From the IMG/VR virus record IMGVR_UViG_3300042507_000109, positions 1 to 23,389 of that record: DNA of 23,389 nt. One strand, given 5' to 3'. Below the pieces are notes generated by a model that was given only the letters and a program-made list of their open reading frames with translations, ran no database searches and was not told the DNA's origin. This document shows positions 1 through 6,946 of the stretch, one piece after another. Position 1 is the first letter of the stretch; each line of letters opens with the position of its first letter. The stretch is from a virus. The position numbers were made by a program, and so were the translations under genes.

Positions 1-47
1 TGATTAAAACTGGCGGTGGTTGTACAATAATTTTAGCTACCCTGTGA
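1..47 (+). CDS. C-terminal end of an upstream gene (partial)
   Basis: An open frame enters from the left edge (first full codon at base 3) and reads IKTGGGCTIILATL before a TGA at 45-47. The sequence looks like the tail of a small protein, and its stop codon overlaps the GAGG ribosome binding site of the next gene, a spacing typical of the tightly packed genes here. Fourteen residues are too few to name a family, and an open frame of this length can occur by chance. Confidence 0.35.
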   Translation, partial: IKTGGGCTIILATL

Positions 48-54
48 GGTCAAT

Positions 55-426
55 ATGAAAGAACTAGACGCAGCATCAAGATTACTAATGGTTTTGCTGC
101 ACTCAGCAACCATTGCCCATGTCTTGCATTGGAAAACGCCTAGTTATTCAATCCACAAGGCTTTAGGCAAATATTACAAGCAAATACCTGATTTGACTGA
201 TACTCTTGCAGAAACTATATTTGGCAAGTATTCTACGATTACGGATTATGAAGATCACTTTATGCTAGAGGATTCACCTCTGCAATACATGACTGAGATT
301 CAGGAATATGTCACAAGTCAGCGTAAACTTATTGCCCAAGATTCGGAGATTCAAAATTCCGTGGATACAATTATGGATTTGCTGAATACAACGGTGTATA
401 AACTCCGTCAATTTAGTGAAGAATAA
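55..426 (+). CDS. Dps/ferritin-like phage protein
   Basis: This is a 123-residue, mostly helical protein. Residues 22-53 resemble the core of Dps-type ferritins: an HVLHW motif at 22-26, a histidine nine residues further on (H34), and a D-x3-E pair at D49 and E53. Counting from H34, D49 and E53 sit exactly where E. coli Dps has D78 and E82 relative to H63, and H25 matches H51. The remaining Dps ligand, D67, is replaced by G38. Dps proteins oxidise and store iron and coat DNA at dimer interfaces. The match to this fold is from motif spacing only, and I recall related phage proteins being filed as a domain of unknown function. The ribosome binding site is GAGG at 46-49. Whether it still oxidises iron, assembles into a shell or simply uses the four-helix fold for another purpose is unknown. 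Confidence 0.6.
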   Translation: MKELDAASRLLMVLLHSATIAHVLHWKTPSYSIHKALGKYYKQIPDLTDTLAETIFGKYSTITDYEDHFMLEDSPLQYMTEIQEYVTSQRKLIAQDSEIQNSVDTIMDLLNTTVYKLRQFSEE

Positions 427-447
427 ATTAATTTAAAAGGAAATATT

Positions 448-1065
448 ATGCCTAACAGTAAAGCAATTGGTGTCGCATATTCTGACCCACAACTAGATTC
501 ATATCAAGTCGGCAGCTCTAATGACCCGATTGCCATTACATCGGCAAGTATCCTAAACGGTTCGTACGCCACGACTTCAGCCGCTTCTGGTGATACCCGT
601 CTTAACTATAGCCGTTTAGCTTTCACATCAACTGGATCTGGCGAAACTAGCCGTGTGTTTTCCACAGTGACTGGTGTTGGCGCAGCGGCTGGTGGCACTA
701 TTAACGGCGAACACGTTAGTATGTCAGTCAATGGCTCAGGCACAATCAGCGGTGCGGGTAACGCACTTCGTGCAACCATTGGCGGTACATCGACAAACCC
801 AGGCGGCACTTTGGCAGCTATTCAAGCTGACTCAAACTTTGCAAGCGGTGGCACTTGGTCAAACACTTCATTTATCCGTTTCACAAACAGCGGAACTGGA
901 ACTGTAGCGTATCTCGCCAATGTACCGACAACTGGTAGTGGTCTATTGATGGCCCCGCACACTACGCAAGTAATGACTGATTCAATTCGTATCGTAATGG
1001 CAGACGGGTCGGTTCGTTACATTATGTGTACAACATCTTCTGCTAATCGTACTGGCGGCGCATAA
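448..1065 (+). CDS. Gly/Ser/Thr-rich probable virion protein
   Basis: This is a 205-residue protein with very low charge and a beta-rich composition dominated by Gly, Ser, Thr and Ala, like phage decoration or fibre proteins. The start SKAIGVAYSDP (residues 4-14) and the end, a SIRIVMADGSVRYIMC stretch followed by a short TGG tail, look like a family I have seen repeatedly in environmental phages without a known job. It has one of the strongest ribosome binding sites in the window (AAGGA, about six bases before ATG), of the same type as the coat protein, which suggests a high dose. It lies far upstream of the other virion genes, before the terminase. No signal peptide or catalytic motif is visible. 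Function is not assigned; a capsid-surface role is only an inference. Confidence 0.6.
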   Translation: MPNSKAIGVAYSDPQLDSYQVGSSNDPIAITSASILNGSYATTSAASGDTRLNYSRLAFTSTGSGETSRVFSTVTGVGAAAGGTINGEHVSMSVNGSGTISGAGNALRATIGGTSTNPGGTLAAIQADSNFASGGTWSNTSFIRFTNSGTGTVAYLANVPTTGSGLLMAPHTTQVMTDSIRIVMADGSVRYIMCTTSSANRTGGA

Positions 1066-1215
1066 GTGATTAGTAAAGAGTTTTTGTTATCGGAAATCTC
1101 TGACTTAGAGGCTGAATCACAGAAGGCGCAAACCTTTTTGATTCAGGCTCAAGCTACTATTGCCGCGTACAAGATGTTGATACATAAGTTAGAAGAACCA
1201 CCAATTGAGGGATAA
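1066..1215 (+). CDS. Small helical phage protein (49 aa, GTG start)
   Basis: The gene starts with GTG immediately after the TAA of the preceding gene and ends immediately before the ATG of the GroES-like gene, so it fills the gap exactly. The product is MISKEFLLSEISDLEAESQ followed by a segment ending in LIQAQATIAAYKMLIHKLEE. It looks like one continuous amphipathic helix with heptad-like leucine/isoleucine spacing, so a small coiled coil is likely. Similar short proteins upstream of phage co-chaperonin genes seem familiar, but I know of no function. The 0-base spacing on both sides suggests translational coupling. Confidence 0.65.
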   Translation: MISKEFLLSEISDLEAESQKAQTFLIQAQATIAAYKMLIHKLEEPPIEG

Positions 1216-1482
1216 ATGAATTTACGTCCATTAAAAGACAGAATCGTAATTGAACCTCTCGAACGAGTAAAAAGCGAGGTTCTTCAAGTAATAATGGCTG
1301 AGAAAGATAACATGGGCGTAGTGGTCGCAGCTGGGCCAGACGCAGCAAAGCATTTAAAAGAAGGCGAATTTGTCCGGTATGGCACAATGGGCAAAGATGA
1401 GTATCTAAAGTATCAAGAATATTTTGTAGACAACAAACGTTACTTAATTATGTCTTGGCAAGATGTATGTTTTGTTCAATAG
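1216..1482 (+). CDS. GroES-like co-chaperonin (Cpn10 family)
   Basis: This is an 88-residue protein with the Cpn10 layout: an N-terminal RPLKDRIVIEPLE strand (residues 4-16) matching the RPLHDRV start of bacterial GroES, a mobile-loop region (about 17-33) with a hydrophobic V25-I26-M27 in place of the GroEL-binding I-V-L, a GVVVAAGPD turn (34-42), and a C-terminal LIMSWQDVCFV matching LIMSESDILAIV. GroES caps GroEL so that a substrate can fold inside. The segment after the GVVVAAG turn is short compared with GroES, so the roof hairpin is reduced, as in phage-encoded cochaperonins such as T4 gp31. No GroEL-like gene is visible in the window, so it would act with the host GroEL. Coat protein of P22 is a known GroEL/ES client, which makes coat folding the most attractive role, though this is inference. 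Confidence 0.85.
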   Translation: MNLRPLKDRIVIEPLERVKSEVLQVIMAEKDNMGVVVAAGPDAAKHLKEGEFVRYGTMGKDEYLKYQEYFVDNKRYLIMSWQDVCFVQ

Positions 1483-1494
1483 GAAATATTTATT

Positions 1495-1587
1495 GTGCAT
1501 AAGAAACCTGAACCCAAAAAGAAAGAGCAAAGCGGTAAGATGCCATTGGCGGCGTTAATCATTGCTTTTAAACGTAAAAAGAAATAA
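1495..1587 (+). CDS. Very short basic peptide (30 aa, GTG start)
   Basis: A GTG at 1495 is preceded by AGGAA at about eight bases and opens a 30-residue frame whose TAA overlaps the next ATG (TAATG). The peptide has a lysine-rich start (HKKPEPKKKEQSGK), a short hydrophobic middle (MPLAALIIAF) and a KRKKK end. It could be a tiny membrane-active or nucleic-acid-binding peptide, or simply a leader that couples translation into the next gene. No family is recognised. The good ribosome binding site and exact overlap support it; the length keeps confidence modest. Confidence 0.45.
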   Translation: MHKKPEPKKKEQSGKMPLAALIIAFKRKKK

Positions 1588-1847
1588 TGGCTAAGAAATC
1601 TGTGTCGTTATCGGTTGGGCGTGGCGAAAAGCTACCAGTCAGCCAAGGCGCAGGATTAACGGCTAAAGGTCGTGCAAAGTACAACGAAGCCACAGGCAGC
1701 AATTTAAAAGCACCAGCACCTAAGCCTAAGACTGAAGCCGATAAAGGTCGCAAAGCATCATTTTGTGCGCGTATGTCGGGAGTTGTAGCGCAGGCAAAAG
1801 GGCCAGCGGAACGTGCGAAAGCATCACTCAAACGATGGAAATGTTAA
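1587..1847 (+). CDS. Small basic conserved phage protein (DUF6321-like)
   Basis: This is an 86-residue basic protein. Its recognisable elements are GAGLTAKGRAKYNEATGSNL (residues 21-40), an SFCARMSGV motif around 58-66 and a terminal LKRWKC. I associate this set (a GL.A.GR.KYN..TGSNLKAP block, then SFCARMSG and a final KWKC) with DUF6321, a phage family with no known function. The two conserved cysteines (C60 and the last residue) could bind a metal or form a bridge; neither is shown. Its start overlaps the previous stop, and the next gene begins two bases after its stop. Together with its neighbours it forms a run of small coupled genes before the terminase. Confidence 0.7.
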   Translation: MAKKSVSLSVGRGEKLPVSQGAGLTAKGRAKYNEATGSNLKAPAPKPKTEADKGRKASFCARMSGVVAQAKGPAERAKASLKRWKC

Positions 1848-1849
1848 TT

Positions 1850-1999
1850 ATGGCTACTAAATCTGGTTTATATGCCAACATTCATGCTAAACGTGAGCGC
1901 ATTGAGAAAGGCGCAAAAGAGAAGATGCGTAAGCCTGGCACAGAAGGCGCACCCACAGCTAAAGCATTTAAGCTCGCTGCTAAGACTGCTAAGAAATGA
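1850..1999 (+). CDS. Small basic conserved phage protein (49 aa)
   Basis: The product begins MATKSGLYANIHAKRERIE and ends in a TAKAFKLAAKTAKK tail. It is strongly basic, rich in Lys, Arg and Ala, with no hydrophobic core. The ATG at 1850 is chosen over an upstream in-frame start because a GGAA lies nine bases before it and the SGLYANIHAKR start is a pattern I recognise from other phages. It overlaps the next gene by four bases (ATGA). Its role is unknown; DNA or RNA binding is possible from charge alone. Confidence 0.7.
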   Translation: MATKSGLYANIHAKRERIEKGAKEKMRKPGTEGAPTAKAFKLAAKTAKK

Positions 2000-2193
2000 C
2001 TCCTAACGTCTATTTACCTTACCCATCGCCACAAACCGTGGATGAGCTAAATCAGGATGTATTAGCGTTACTTAAACAGCCTGGTGTACCGGACAGCCTG
2101 ATGAACGAATACAATGCTGTGGTTGATAACCCTGAAACACAAGACGATATTGACCAAGAGCAAGCTAACTCTGATTCAATGGCTAACGAATGA
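1996..2193 (+). CDS. Small acidic protein (65 aa), unknown
   Basis: This is a 65-residue acidic protein, MTPNVYLPYPSPQTVDELN at the start and Asp/Glu/Gln/Asn-rich at the end. It is linked by ATGA overlaps to both the preceding basic protein and the following small terminase. The contrast of a basic and an acidic protein made from coupled frames would suit a pair that bind each other, but nothing in the sequence proves it. No family is recognised. Confidence 0.6.
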   Translation: MTPNVYLPYPSPQTVDELNQDVLALLKQPGVPDSLMNEYNAVVDNPETQDDIDQEQANSDSMANE

Positions 2194-2609
2194 CTAACCC
2201 TGTAGGTAGACCAAGCAAGTATGATCCTGCCTTTTGTGAGCAGGTGATCAAACTTGGAAAACTAGGTAAGTCAACTGAGCAAATAGCTAGTGAATTAGGG
2301 TTATCTACTAGAGTAATGTTCAAATGGCGAGACGAACATGAAGATTTTATGCACGCCTTGGCTGACTCTAAAGAATACTCTCAGGCTTGGTGGGAAGATA
2401 TGTGTCAAACGCACATGATTGAAGATAAAGATTCGCCTAAGTTAAATGCGTCTTTGTGGTCAAGATCAATGGCTGCAAGGTTTCCAAAGACTTACAGAGA
2501 ATCAACCAAACAAGAGATTACTGGTGCAGATGGCGCACCGTTACTAACAGGTATCCAAGTATCCTTTGTGAAGCCTAATGAATCTAGCGCAAGCAATAGC
2601 GAAGGCTGA
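2190..2609 (+). CDS. terS: Terminase small subunit
   Basis: This is a 139-residue protein. Residues 6-50 carry a GRPSKYDP start followed by a helix-turn-helix (STEQIASELGLSTRVMFKW, about 28-46), the standard DNA-recognition part of phage small terminases. The remainder is helical with conserved-looking WSRSMAARFPKTYRE and a loose polar tail. The small terminase recognises the packaging site and loads the large subunit. The identification is reinforced by a 32-base overlap with the large-subunit gene. It is shorter than P22 gp3 (about 160 residues) and closer in look to the small subunits paired with PBSX-type large terminases. Confidence 0.85.
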   Translation: MTNPVGRPSKYDPAFCEQVIKLGKLGKSTEQIASELGLSTRVMFKWRDEHEDFMHALADSKEYSQAWWEDMCQTHMIEDKDSPKLNASLWSRSMAARFPKTYRESTKQEITGADGAPLLTGIQVSFVKPNESSASNSEG

Positions 2610-3855
2610 GTTTCCAGAGAAACTGTCTTGTCTGTTTGATCCACCACGTTCAAGGTATCGAGTTTTATTTGGTGGTCGAGGCGGTGCTAAGTCATGGGGC
2701 GTGGCGAGAGCGTTACTAATCCTTGCAGCTCGTGACCAGTTACGCATACTGTGCGCTCGTGAATACCAGACCTCAATCAAGGATTCAGTACATAAGCTCT
2801 TATCGGATCAGATCAGCGAGCTGGGTCTAGACGGATTCTACGAGATCACCCAGGCATCGATCAAGGGTAAAAACGGCTCAGAATTCTTCTTTGTCGGTTT
2901 AAAGAACAACATCAGCAACGTTAAATCCTTTGAAGGTGTTGATATTTGCTGGGTTGAAGAAGCTCAAACCGTATCAAAAACTAGTTGGAACGTGCTGATC
3001 CCAACGATCCGTAAAGAACAGTCTGAAATATGGGTAACATTTAACCCAGAGTTAGAAACCGACGATACGTTTCAGAGGTTTGTTGCTCACCCACCGAAAG
3101 ACTGCGTAATTGAAAAGATCAACTGGTCGGACAATCCGTGGTTTCCTGAGACGCTCAGACTTGAGAAAGACGCACTAAAAGAGCGTGATATTGAGTCTTA
3201 CAACACAGTCTGGGAAGGAGTTTGCAGGCAGACGGTAGACGGTGCGGTGTTTGCTCGTGAGATGCAGGCAGCTGATCTTGAAGGTCGCATCATGCGAGTG
3301 CCTTACGATCCTGCCAAACCTGTTCATGCGGTGTTTGACTTAGGCTGGGCAGATGCTACAGCTATTTGGTTTATCCAGTTTATCGGCATGGAGATCCATT
3401 TAATCCGGTACATCGAGGATAACCAGCGCACGATCAGCCATTATCTGTCTGTGATGCAAACCTATGGATACGTCTACGATACCTTATGGTTGCCGCACGA
3501 TGCACAGAATAAGACACTAGCGGCTAACGGTCGCAGCATTGAGGAAATCGTGCGAGCTGCGGGTTATAAAGTACAAATTACCGCAAAAGTGCCTGTTTCT
3601 GATAGCATTAATGCTGCTAGAACGATATTCCCCAAGTGTTACTTTGACCGTGAAGAATGTGCAGAGGGTCTACAATGTTTGAGGCACTATCGTTATGATG
3701 TAGACCCAGACACTAAAATGTTTAGCAAAAGTCCGTTGCATGATAATTATTCGCACGGTGCAGACGCATTTCGTTATATTGGCTTAGTGGTTAATGAGCC
3801 TCGCAAGATTAAGAAACAGACAACGTATCAATTACCTGCAAGCTGGATGGGATGA
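2578..3855 (+). CDS. terL: Terminase large subunit (PBSX/P22-type ATPase-nuclease)
   Basis: This 425-residue packaging motor pumps DNA into the prohead using ATP and cuts the concatemer. The ATPase half has a Walker A GGRGGAKSW (residues 32-40), a Walker B VDICWVEEA (121-129) with E127/E128 as catalytic carboxylate candidates, and a coupling motif TFNP (154-157). The nuclease half has the RNase H-like acidic residues in FDLGWADATA (D254, D259), PHDAQNK (H307, D308) and SHGADAFRY (D396). All expected motifs are present, so the enzyme looks intact. The gene starts inside the small-terminase gene and overlaps the portal gene by four bases. With a P22-type portal, headful packaging is likely but not demonstrated. 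Confidence 0.95.
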   Translation: MNLAQAIAKAEFPEKLSCLFDPPRSRYRVLFGGRGGAKSWGVARALLILAARDQLRILCAREYQTSIKDSVHKLLSDQISELGLDGFYEITQASIKGKNGSEFFFVGLKNNISNVKSFEGVDICWVEEAQTVSKTSWNVLIPTIRKEQSEIWVTFNPELETDDTFQRFVAHPPKDCVIEKINWSDNPWFPETLRLEKDALKERDIESYNTVWEGVCRQTVDGAVFAREMQAADLEGRIMRVPYDPAKPVHAVFDLGWADATAIWFIQFIGMEIHLIRYIEDNQRTISHYLSVMQTYGYVYDTLWLPHDAQNKTLAANGRSIEEIVRAAGYKVQITAKVPVSDSINAARTIFPKCYFDREECAEGLQCLRHYRYDVDPDTKMFSKSPLHDNYSHGADAFRYIGLVVNEPRKIKKQTTYQLPASWMG

Positions 3856-5969
3856 TGGACAACGAAAACGACCCACGCATTGCTGCGGCAATGAAATTCT
3901 TACGTCTGACTACAGATGCAGATCAATCAAACCGTAGCGAAGCGTTAGAGGATTTAAAGTTTGCCGCTGGCGATCAATGGCCTACCGAGATTCAGAACAG
4001 TCGCAACCTTGAAGCTCGTCCATGCCTGACGATTAACAAGATTGATCCGTATATCCGACAGGTTACAAACCAACAACGTCAAGCTCGACCACGCATTAAG
4101 GTGCATGGCACAAACACTAGTTCTAACGAGAAACTAGCGGAAATCCTGACAGGCGTGATCCGTCACATTGAGGTCAACTCAGACGCAGATCAGGCTTATG
4201 ACACGGCTTTTGATTATTCTGTACGCATGGGTTGGGGCTACTTTCGGGTAATTACTGACTACATTCGTGACGATTCGTTTGACCAAGAGATTTACATTCG
4301 CCCGATTGATAATCCATTTACCGTATATTTCGACCCTAATTCAATCCTACCTGATGGTTCTGACGCTGATCGTTGCTTAATTACAACGGTTATTGAAAAG
4401 AAAATCTTTCAGGAAATGTATCCAAATGCCGATCTAGGCAGCTTTACGTACCGTGGAACTGGTGACGATTCCGCTGAATGGATTATGAAGGATGATATTC
4501 GGATTGCCGAATACTTCTACACTGAGCGGAAAGCAGCAAAGCTAGTTCAACTGTCGGATGGTACATCTGTTTATAAGGATGAGCTGCCCGATCAAGCAAT
4601 CCTAGCAATGGCAGGAATCACGATTGTTAGCGAACGTGAGTCTATGCGTAAGCAAATTAAGTGGTGCAAGTTGACCGCTATGGAAGTGCTTGAGGAGAGT
4701 GATTGGCCTGGCAAGTACATCCCGATTGTTCCGGTCTACGGTCAGCAGCTAGTCATCGAGTCTAAGCGTAAGAAGTACGGCTTGGTTCGCAATGCTAAAG
4801 ACCCGCAGCGGATGCTTAACTTTTGGCAAACGTCTATCACCGAGTCTGTCGCACTCGCACCAAAAGCTAAGTGGTTAATGGCTGAAGGGCAAGACGAAGG
4901 GCATGAGATGGAATGGGCTTCAGCTAACATCAAGTCAAGTCCTGTGCTGCGTTACAAGCAAAAAGACATTGAAGGTGTGCCAGCGCAGCCACCAACACGG
5001 CTACAGCCTGAACCACCACCAGCGGGTATTCTTGCTGCAAGTGCGTCAATCAACAACGATTTGCAGGCTGTACTAGGTATCTTTGACCCTAATCAAATGC
5101 CTAGCGGTAACCTATCGGGCAAAGCTATCAATGGTCAGCAACAACAGATTGATCTGACTAACTTTCATTACTTCGATAATCTGACACGTTCAATCCGCTA
5201 TGCAGGCAAGATTCTGCTCGATCTGATCCCTAAAATATACGATCACGAACGAGTTATGCGGATCATTGGCTACGACAATCAGCCTGAATTAGTGGTCTTG
5301 AACCAACGTACCGTTGACGATGCAGGCGTGACTAAGATTCTCAATGACGTAACTGTTGGCGAATATGACGTTGTGATGGAGACAGGCCCAGGCTACAACT
5401 CCAAGCGTCAAGAGGCTGTTGCCAACATGATGCCATTGCTCGCTGCAAGCCCAGACTTGATGAAAGTGGCTGGCGATCTAATCTTTAGAAACATGGACTT
5501 CCCTGGCGCAGACATTATTGCCGATCGTTTGGCAGCGTCTAACCCATTGGCAAACGTTGACGAGAAATCAGATATACCGCCACAAGTGCAAATGCAACTG
5601 GCGCAATCTAAACAGATGATGGATCAAATGCAGCAGCAAATGCAGCAGATGGATATGATTATTAAGAGCCGAGCTGATGTTGTCGCAATGCAGCAAGATG
5701 GTGAAACTAAACGTAAATTGATGGATGTTACGTCGAGGGCGCACAATACTGAAACGATTAACGAGGCAAAAGTTAATCAAAACATTATGAATTCGATGGT
5801 TTCGCAGAATAAAGCCGAACTGGAAGCCATGACCAAGTTAATGCTTGCTCGCATGGATACTAACCAGTTACAAGCAGAGATTGATAAACGTGACGCTGAA
5901 ACACAAAGAATGTACGCATTTTCTGAAGGCGAGATCCATACCGAAACCAGCCCATTCATACAACGTTGA
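3852..5969 (+). CDS. Portal protein (P22 gp1-like)
   Basis: This 705-residue protein is close in length to P22 gp1 (725). Recognisable are the N-terminal RPCLTINKIDPYIRQVTNQQR block (about residues 56-76), the aromatic/Gly-rich RMGWGYFRV (124-132), the PIDNPFTVYFDP block (150-161) and the long stem/crown region. Portals form the twelve-fold ring at one head vertex through which DNA enters and leaves. The C-terminal part (about 575-690) is a Met/Gln-rich helix with MQQQMQQMDM, matching the helical barrel of P22-type portals, which helps sense head filling. Two adjacent ATGs (3852, 3855) can serve as start. The stop codon overlaps a perfect TTGACA promoter element for the next gene. Confidence 0.93.
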   Translation: MMDNENDPRIAAAMKFLRLTTDADQSNRSEALEDLKFAAGDQWPTEIQNSRNLEARPCLTINKIDPYIRQVTNQQRQARPRIKVHGTNTSSNEKLAEILTGVIRHIEVNSDADQAYDTAFDYSVRMGWGYFRVITDYIRDDSFDQEIYIRPIDNPFTVYFDPNSILPDGSDADRCLITTVIEKKIFQEMYPNADLGSFTYRGTGDDSAEWIMKDDIRIAEYFYTERKAAKLVQLSDGTSVYKDELPDQAILAMAGITIVSERESMRKQIKWCKLTAMEVLEESDWPGKYIPIVPVYGQQLVIESKRKKYGLVRNAKDPQRMLNFWQTSITESVALAPKAKWLMAEGQDEGHEMEWASANIKSSPVLRYKQKDIEGVPAQPPTRLQPEPPPAGILAASASINNDLQAVLGIFDPNQMPSGNLSGKAINGQQQQIDLTNFHYFDNLTRSIRYAGKILLDLIPKIYDHERVMRIIGYDNQPELVVLNQRTVDDAGVTKILNDVTVGEYDVVMETGPGYNSKRQEAVANMMPLLAASPDLMKVAGDLIFRNMDFPGADIIADRLAASNPLANVDEKSDIPPQVQMQLAQSKQMMDQMQQQMQQMDMIIKSRADVVAMQQDGETKRKLMDVTSRAHNTETINEAKVNQNIMNSMVSQNKAELEAMTKLMLARMDTNQLQAEIDKRDAETQRMYAFSEGEIHTETSPFIQR

Positions 5970-5993
5970 CATTTAACATATTTGGATTATTAT
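5966..5993 (+). promoter_or_regulatory. Probable sigma-70-type promoter upstream of scaffold and coat
   Basis: TTGACA (5966-5971, a perfect -35) and TATTAT (5988-5993, five of six against TATAAT) are separated by 16 bases in an AT-rich stretch. Transcription would begin near 6000. It lies in one of the few real gaps, immediately before the most heavily needed head genes. This is a sequence match; activity is not shown. Confidence 0.65.
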
Positions 5994-6005
5994 TAGCAAA
6001 TCTTA

Positions 6006-6023
6006 CCAGTTAGACACAACTGG
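6006..6023 (+). promoter_or_regulatory. Perfect 6-bp stem-loop in the scaffold 5' leader
   Basis: CCAGTT (6006-6011) and AACTGG (6018-6023) form a perfect inverted repeat around a six-base loop. It is not followed by a T-run, so it is not an intrinsic terminator. It would lie within the first bases of a transcript starting near 6000, where 5' stem-loops are known in other systems to protect mRNA. An operator is an alternative. Confidence 0.45.
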
Positions 6024-6043
6024 GTTAATTCTTGGATAAAACC

Positions 6044-6916
6044 ATGTCAGAACGTGAAGCACAAACAGTAGTAACGAGTGAAAATATTGCAGAGTTTACG
6101 GCACAAAAATTAGGTTTAGCTGACCGTGCAGATACTGAGGCTGATAATTCAGAGCCAGATCAAGCAGCGGAACAGAGTGAACCGAAGTCCGAAGATGAAG
6201 CTAAAACAGGTAAACAGAATCCTAAACTTGAAAAGCGGTTTTCTGAGATTACCAAGCAACGTGAGGCGGCTCGTGAAGAAGCGAAGCGTGAACGTGAAGC
6301 TAGGGAATCTTTAGAAGCAAAGGTAGCGGAACTAGAACGGCGTGGACAACCACAACAACGGGTTGAGACGCTAGACGAAGAACCTAAGCCAGAGCAATTC
6401 AACGATGCTTTTGAATATGCAAGAGCACTAGCTGAATATTCTGCTGAACAGGCGTTAAAGAATCGTGATCGAGTAGAGCTTGAAAAGAAGTATCAAGCAG
6501 AGCATGACAAACTAATTGAGGTTTGGAATGATCGGCTAGAGACTACTAAGAAAGAGCTACCGGATTATCAGGACATGATTGAGTCATCAGACGTAATGGT
6601 TTCAGACCAAGTGCGTGATGCTCTTTTAGAAAGTGATGCAGGCCCAAGAATCCTGTACCACTTAGCTGAGAATCCAGATTACGCTGAAAAGCTGTCAAAG
6701 ATGACGGTGATTAGCGCATTGAGAGAGATTGGGAAACTGGAAGCTAGGTTTGAAAAGACTGAAACTAAACCTGTTGTGCGGTCTAAAGCACCAGCACCGA
6801 TTAACCCTTTGCGGGCTACGGGCGGTTCGATGGATACCTCAGTAGGAAGTGATGGGGAATTTCACGGAACGTATAGCCAATGGCGGGAAGCCAGAAAAGC
6901 GGGGAGAATTAGGTGA
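6044..6916 (+). CDS. Scaffolding protein (P22 gp8-like role)
   Basis: This 290-residue, highly charged, helical protein lies between portal and coat, where P22 has its scaffold gp8 (303 residues). An acidic disordered N-terminus is followed by a long Glu/Arg/Ala coiled coil (about residues 60-105, KQREAAREEAKREREARE), a second helical block around 120-160 and a very basic C-terminal YSQWREARKAGRIR. P22 scaffold binds coat through a basic C-terminal helix-turn-helix, so this end may serve the same purpose. The ATG at 6044, preceded by GGA at about seven bases, is preferred to an in-frame TTG at 6032. Assignment rests on position, size and composition rather than on clear sequence identity. Confidence 0.8.
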   Translation: MSEREAQTVVTSENIAEFTAQKLGLADRADTEADNSEPDQAAEQSEPKSEDEAKTGKQNPKLEKRFSEITKQREAAREEAKREREARESLEAKVAELERRGQPQQRVETLDEEPKPEQFNDAFEYARALAEYSAEQALKNRDRVELEKKYQAEHDKLIEVWNDRLETTKKELPDYQDMIESSDVMVSDQVRDALLESDAGPRILYHLAENPDYAEKLSKMTVISALREIGKLEARFEKTETKPVVRSKAPAPINPLRATGGSMDTSVGSDGEFHGTYSQWREARKAGRIR

Positions 6917-6936
6917 TGGAAAATCTAATTTTTGAT

Positions 6937-6940
6937 AGGA
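6937..6940 (+). promoter_or_regulatory. Ribosome binding site fixing the coat protein start
   Basis: AGGA lies six bases before the ATG at 6947 and selects it over an in-frame TTG at 6932. The AGGA-spacer-ATCATGG form recurs at the other highly translated genes (8241, 8727, 19257). Confidence 0.7.
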
Positions 6941-6946
6941 TTTATC

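Noticed and set aside
23-28. TACAAT near the left edge as a -10 element for the Dps-like gene
   Set aside because: A -35 at normal spacing would fall on or beyond the window edge and cannot be judged; the segment also reads as the end of an upstream gene.
606-809. Antisense open frames on the - strand (for example 606-809, 7216-7485, 13929-14285, 19691-19963)
   Set aside because: They lie fully within strongly supported + strand genes, have low-complexity shadow compositions and no ribosome binding sites or conserved motifs.
1763-1849. Longer N-terminus for the 49-residue basic protein
   Set aside because: The extension overlaps the preceding gene in another frame and looks unlike a natural protein; ATG 1850 has its own site and begins a recognised pattern.
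5620-5660. CAG/ATG-rich near-repeat in the portal gene as a microsatellite
   Set aside because: It codes a Met/Gln-rich helix expected in P22-type portal barrels, and the units are irregular.
6032-6043. TTG at 6032 as start of the scaffold gene
   Set aside because: ATG at 6044 has a GGA at proper spacing, while the TTG has no site and would use the GGA as coding sequence.
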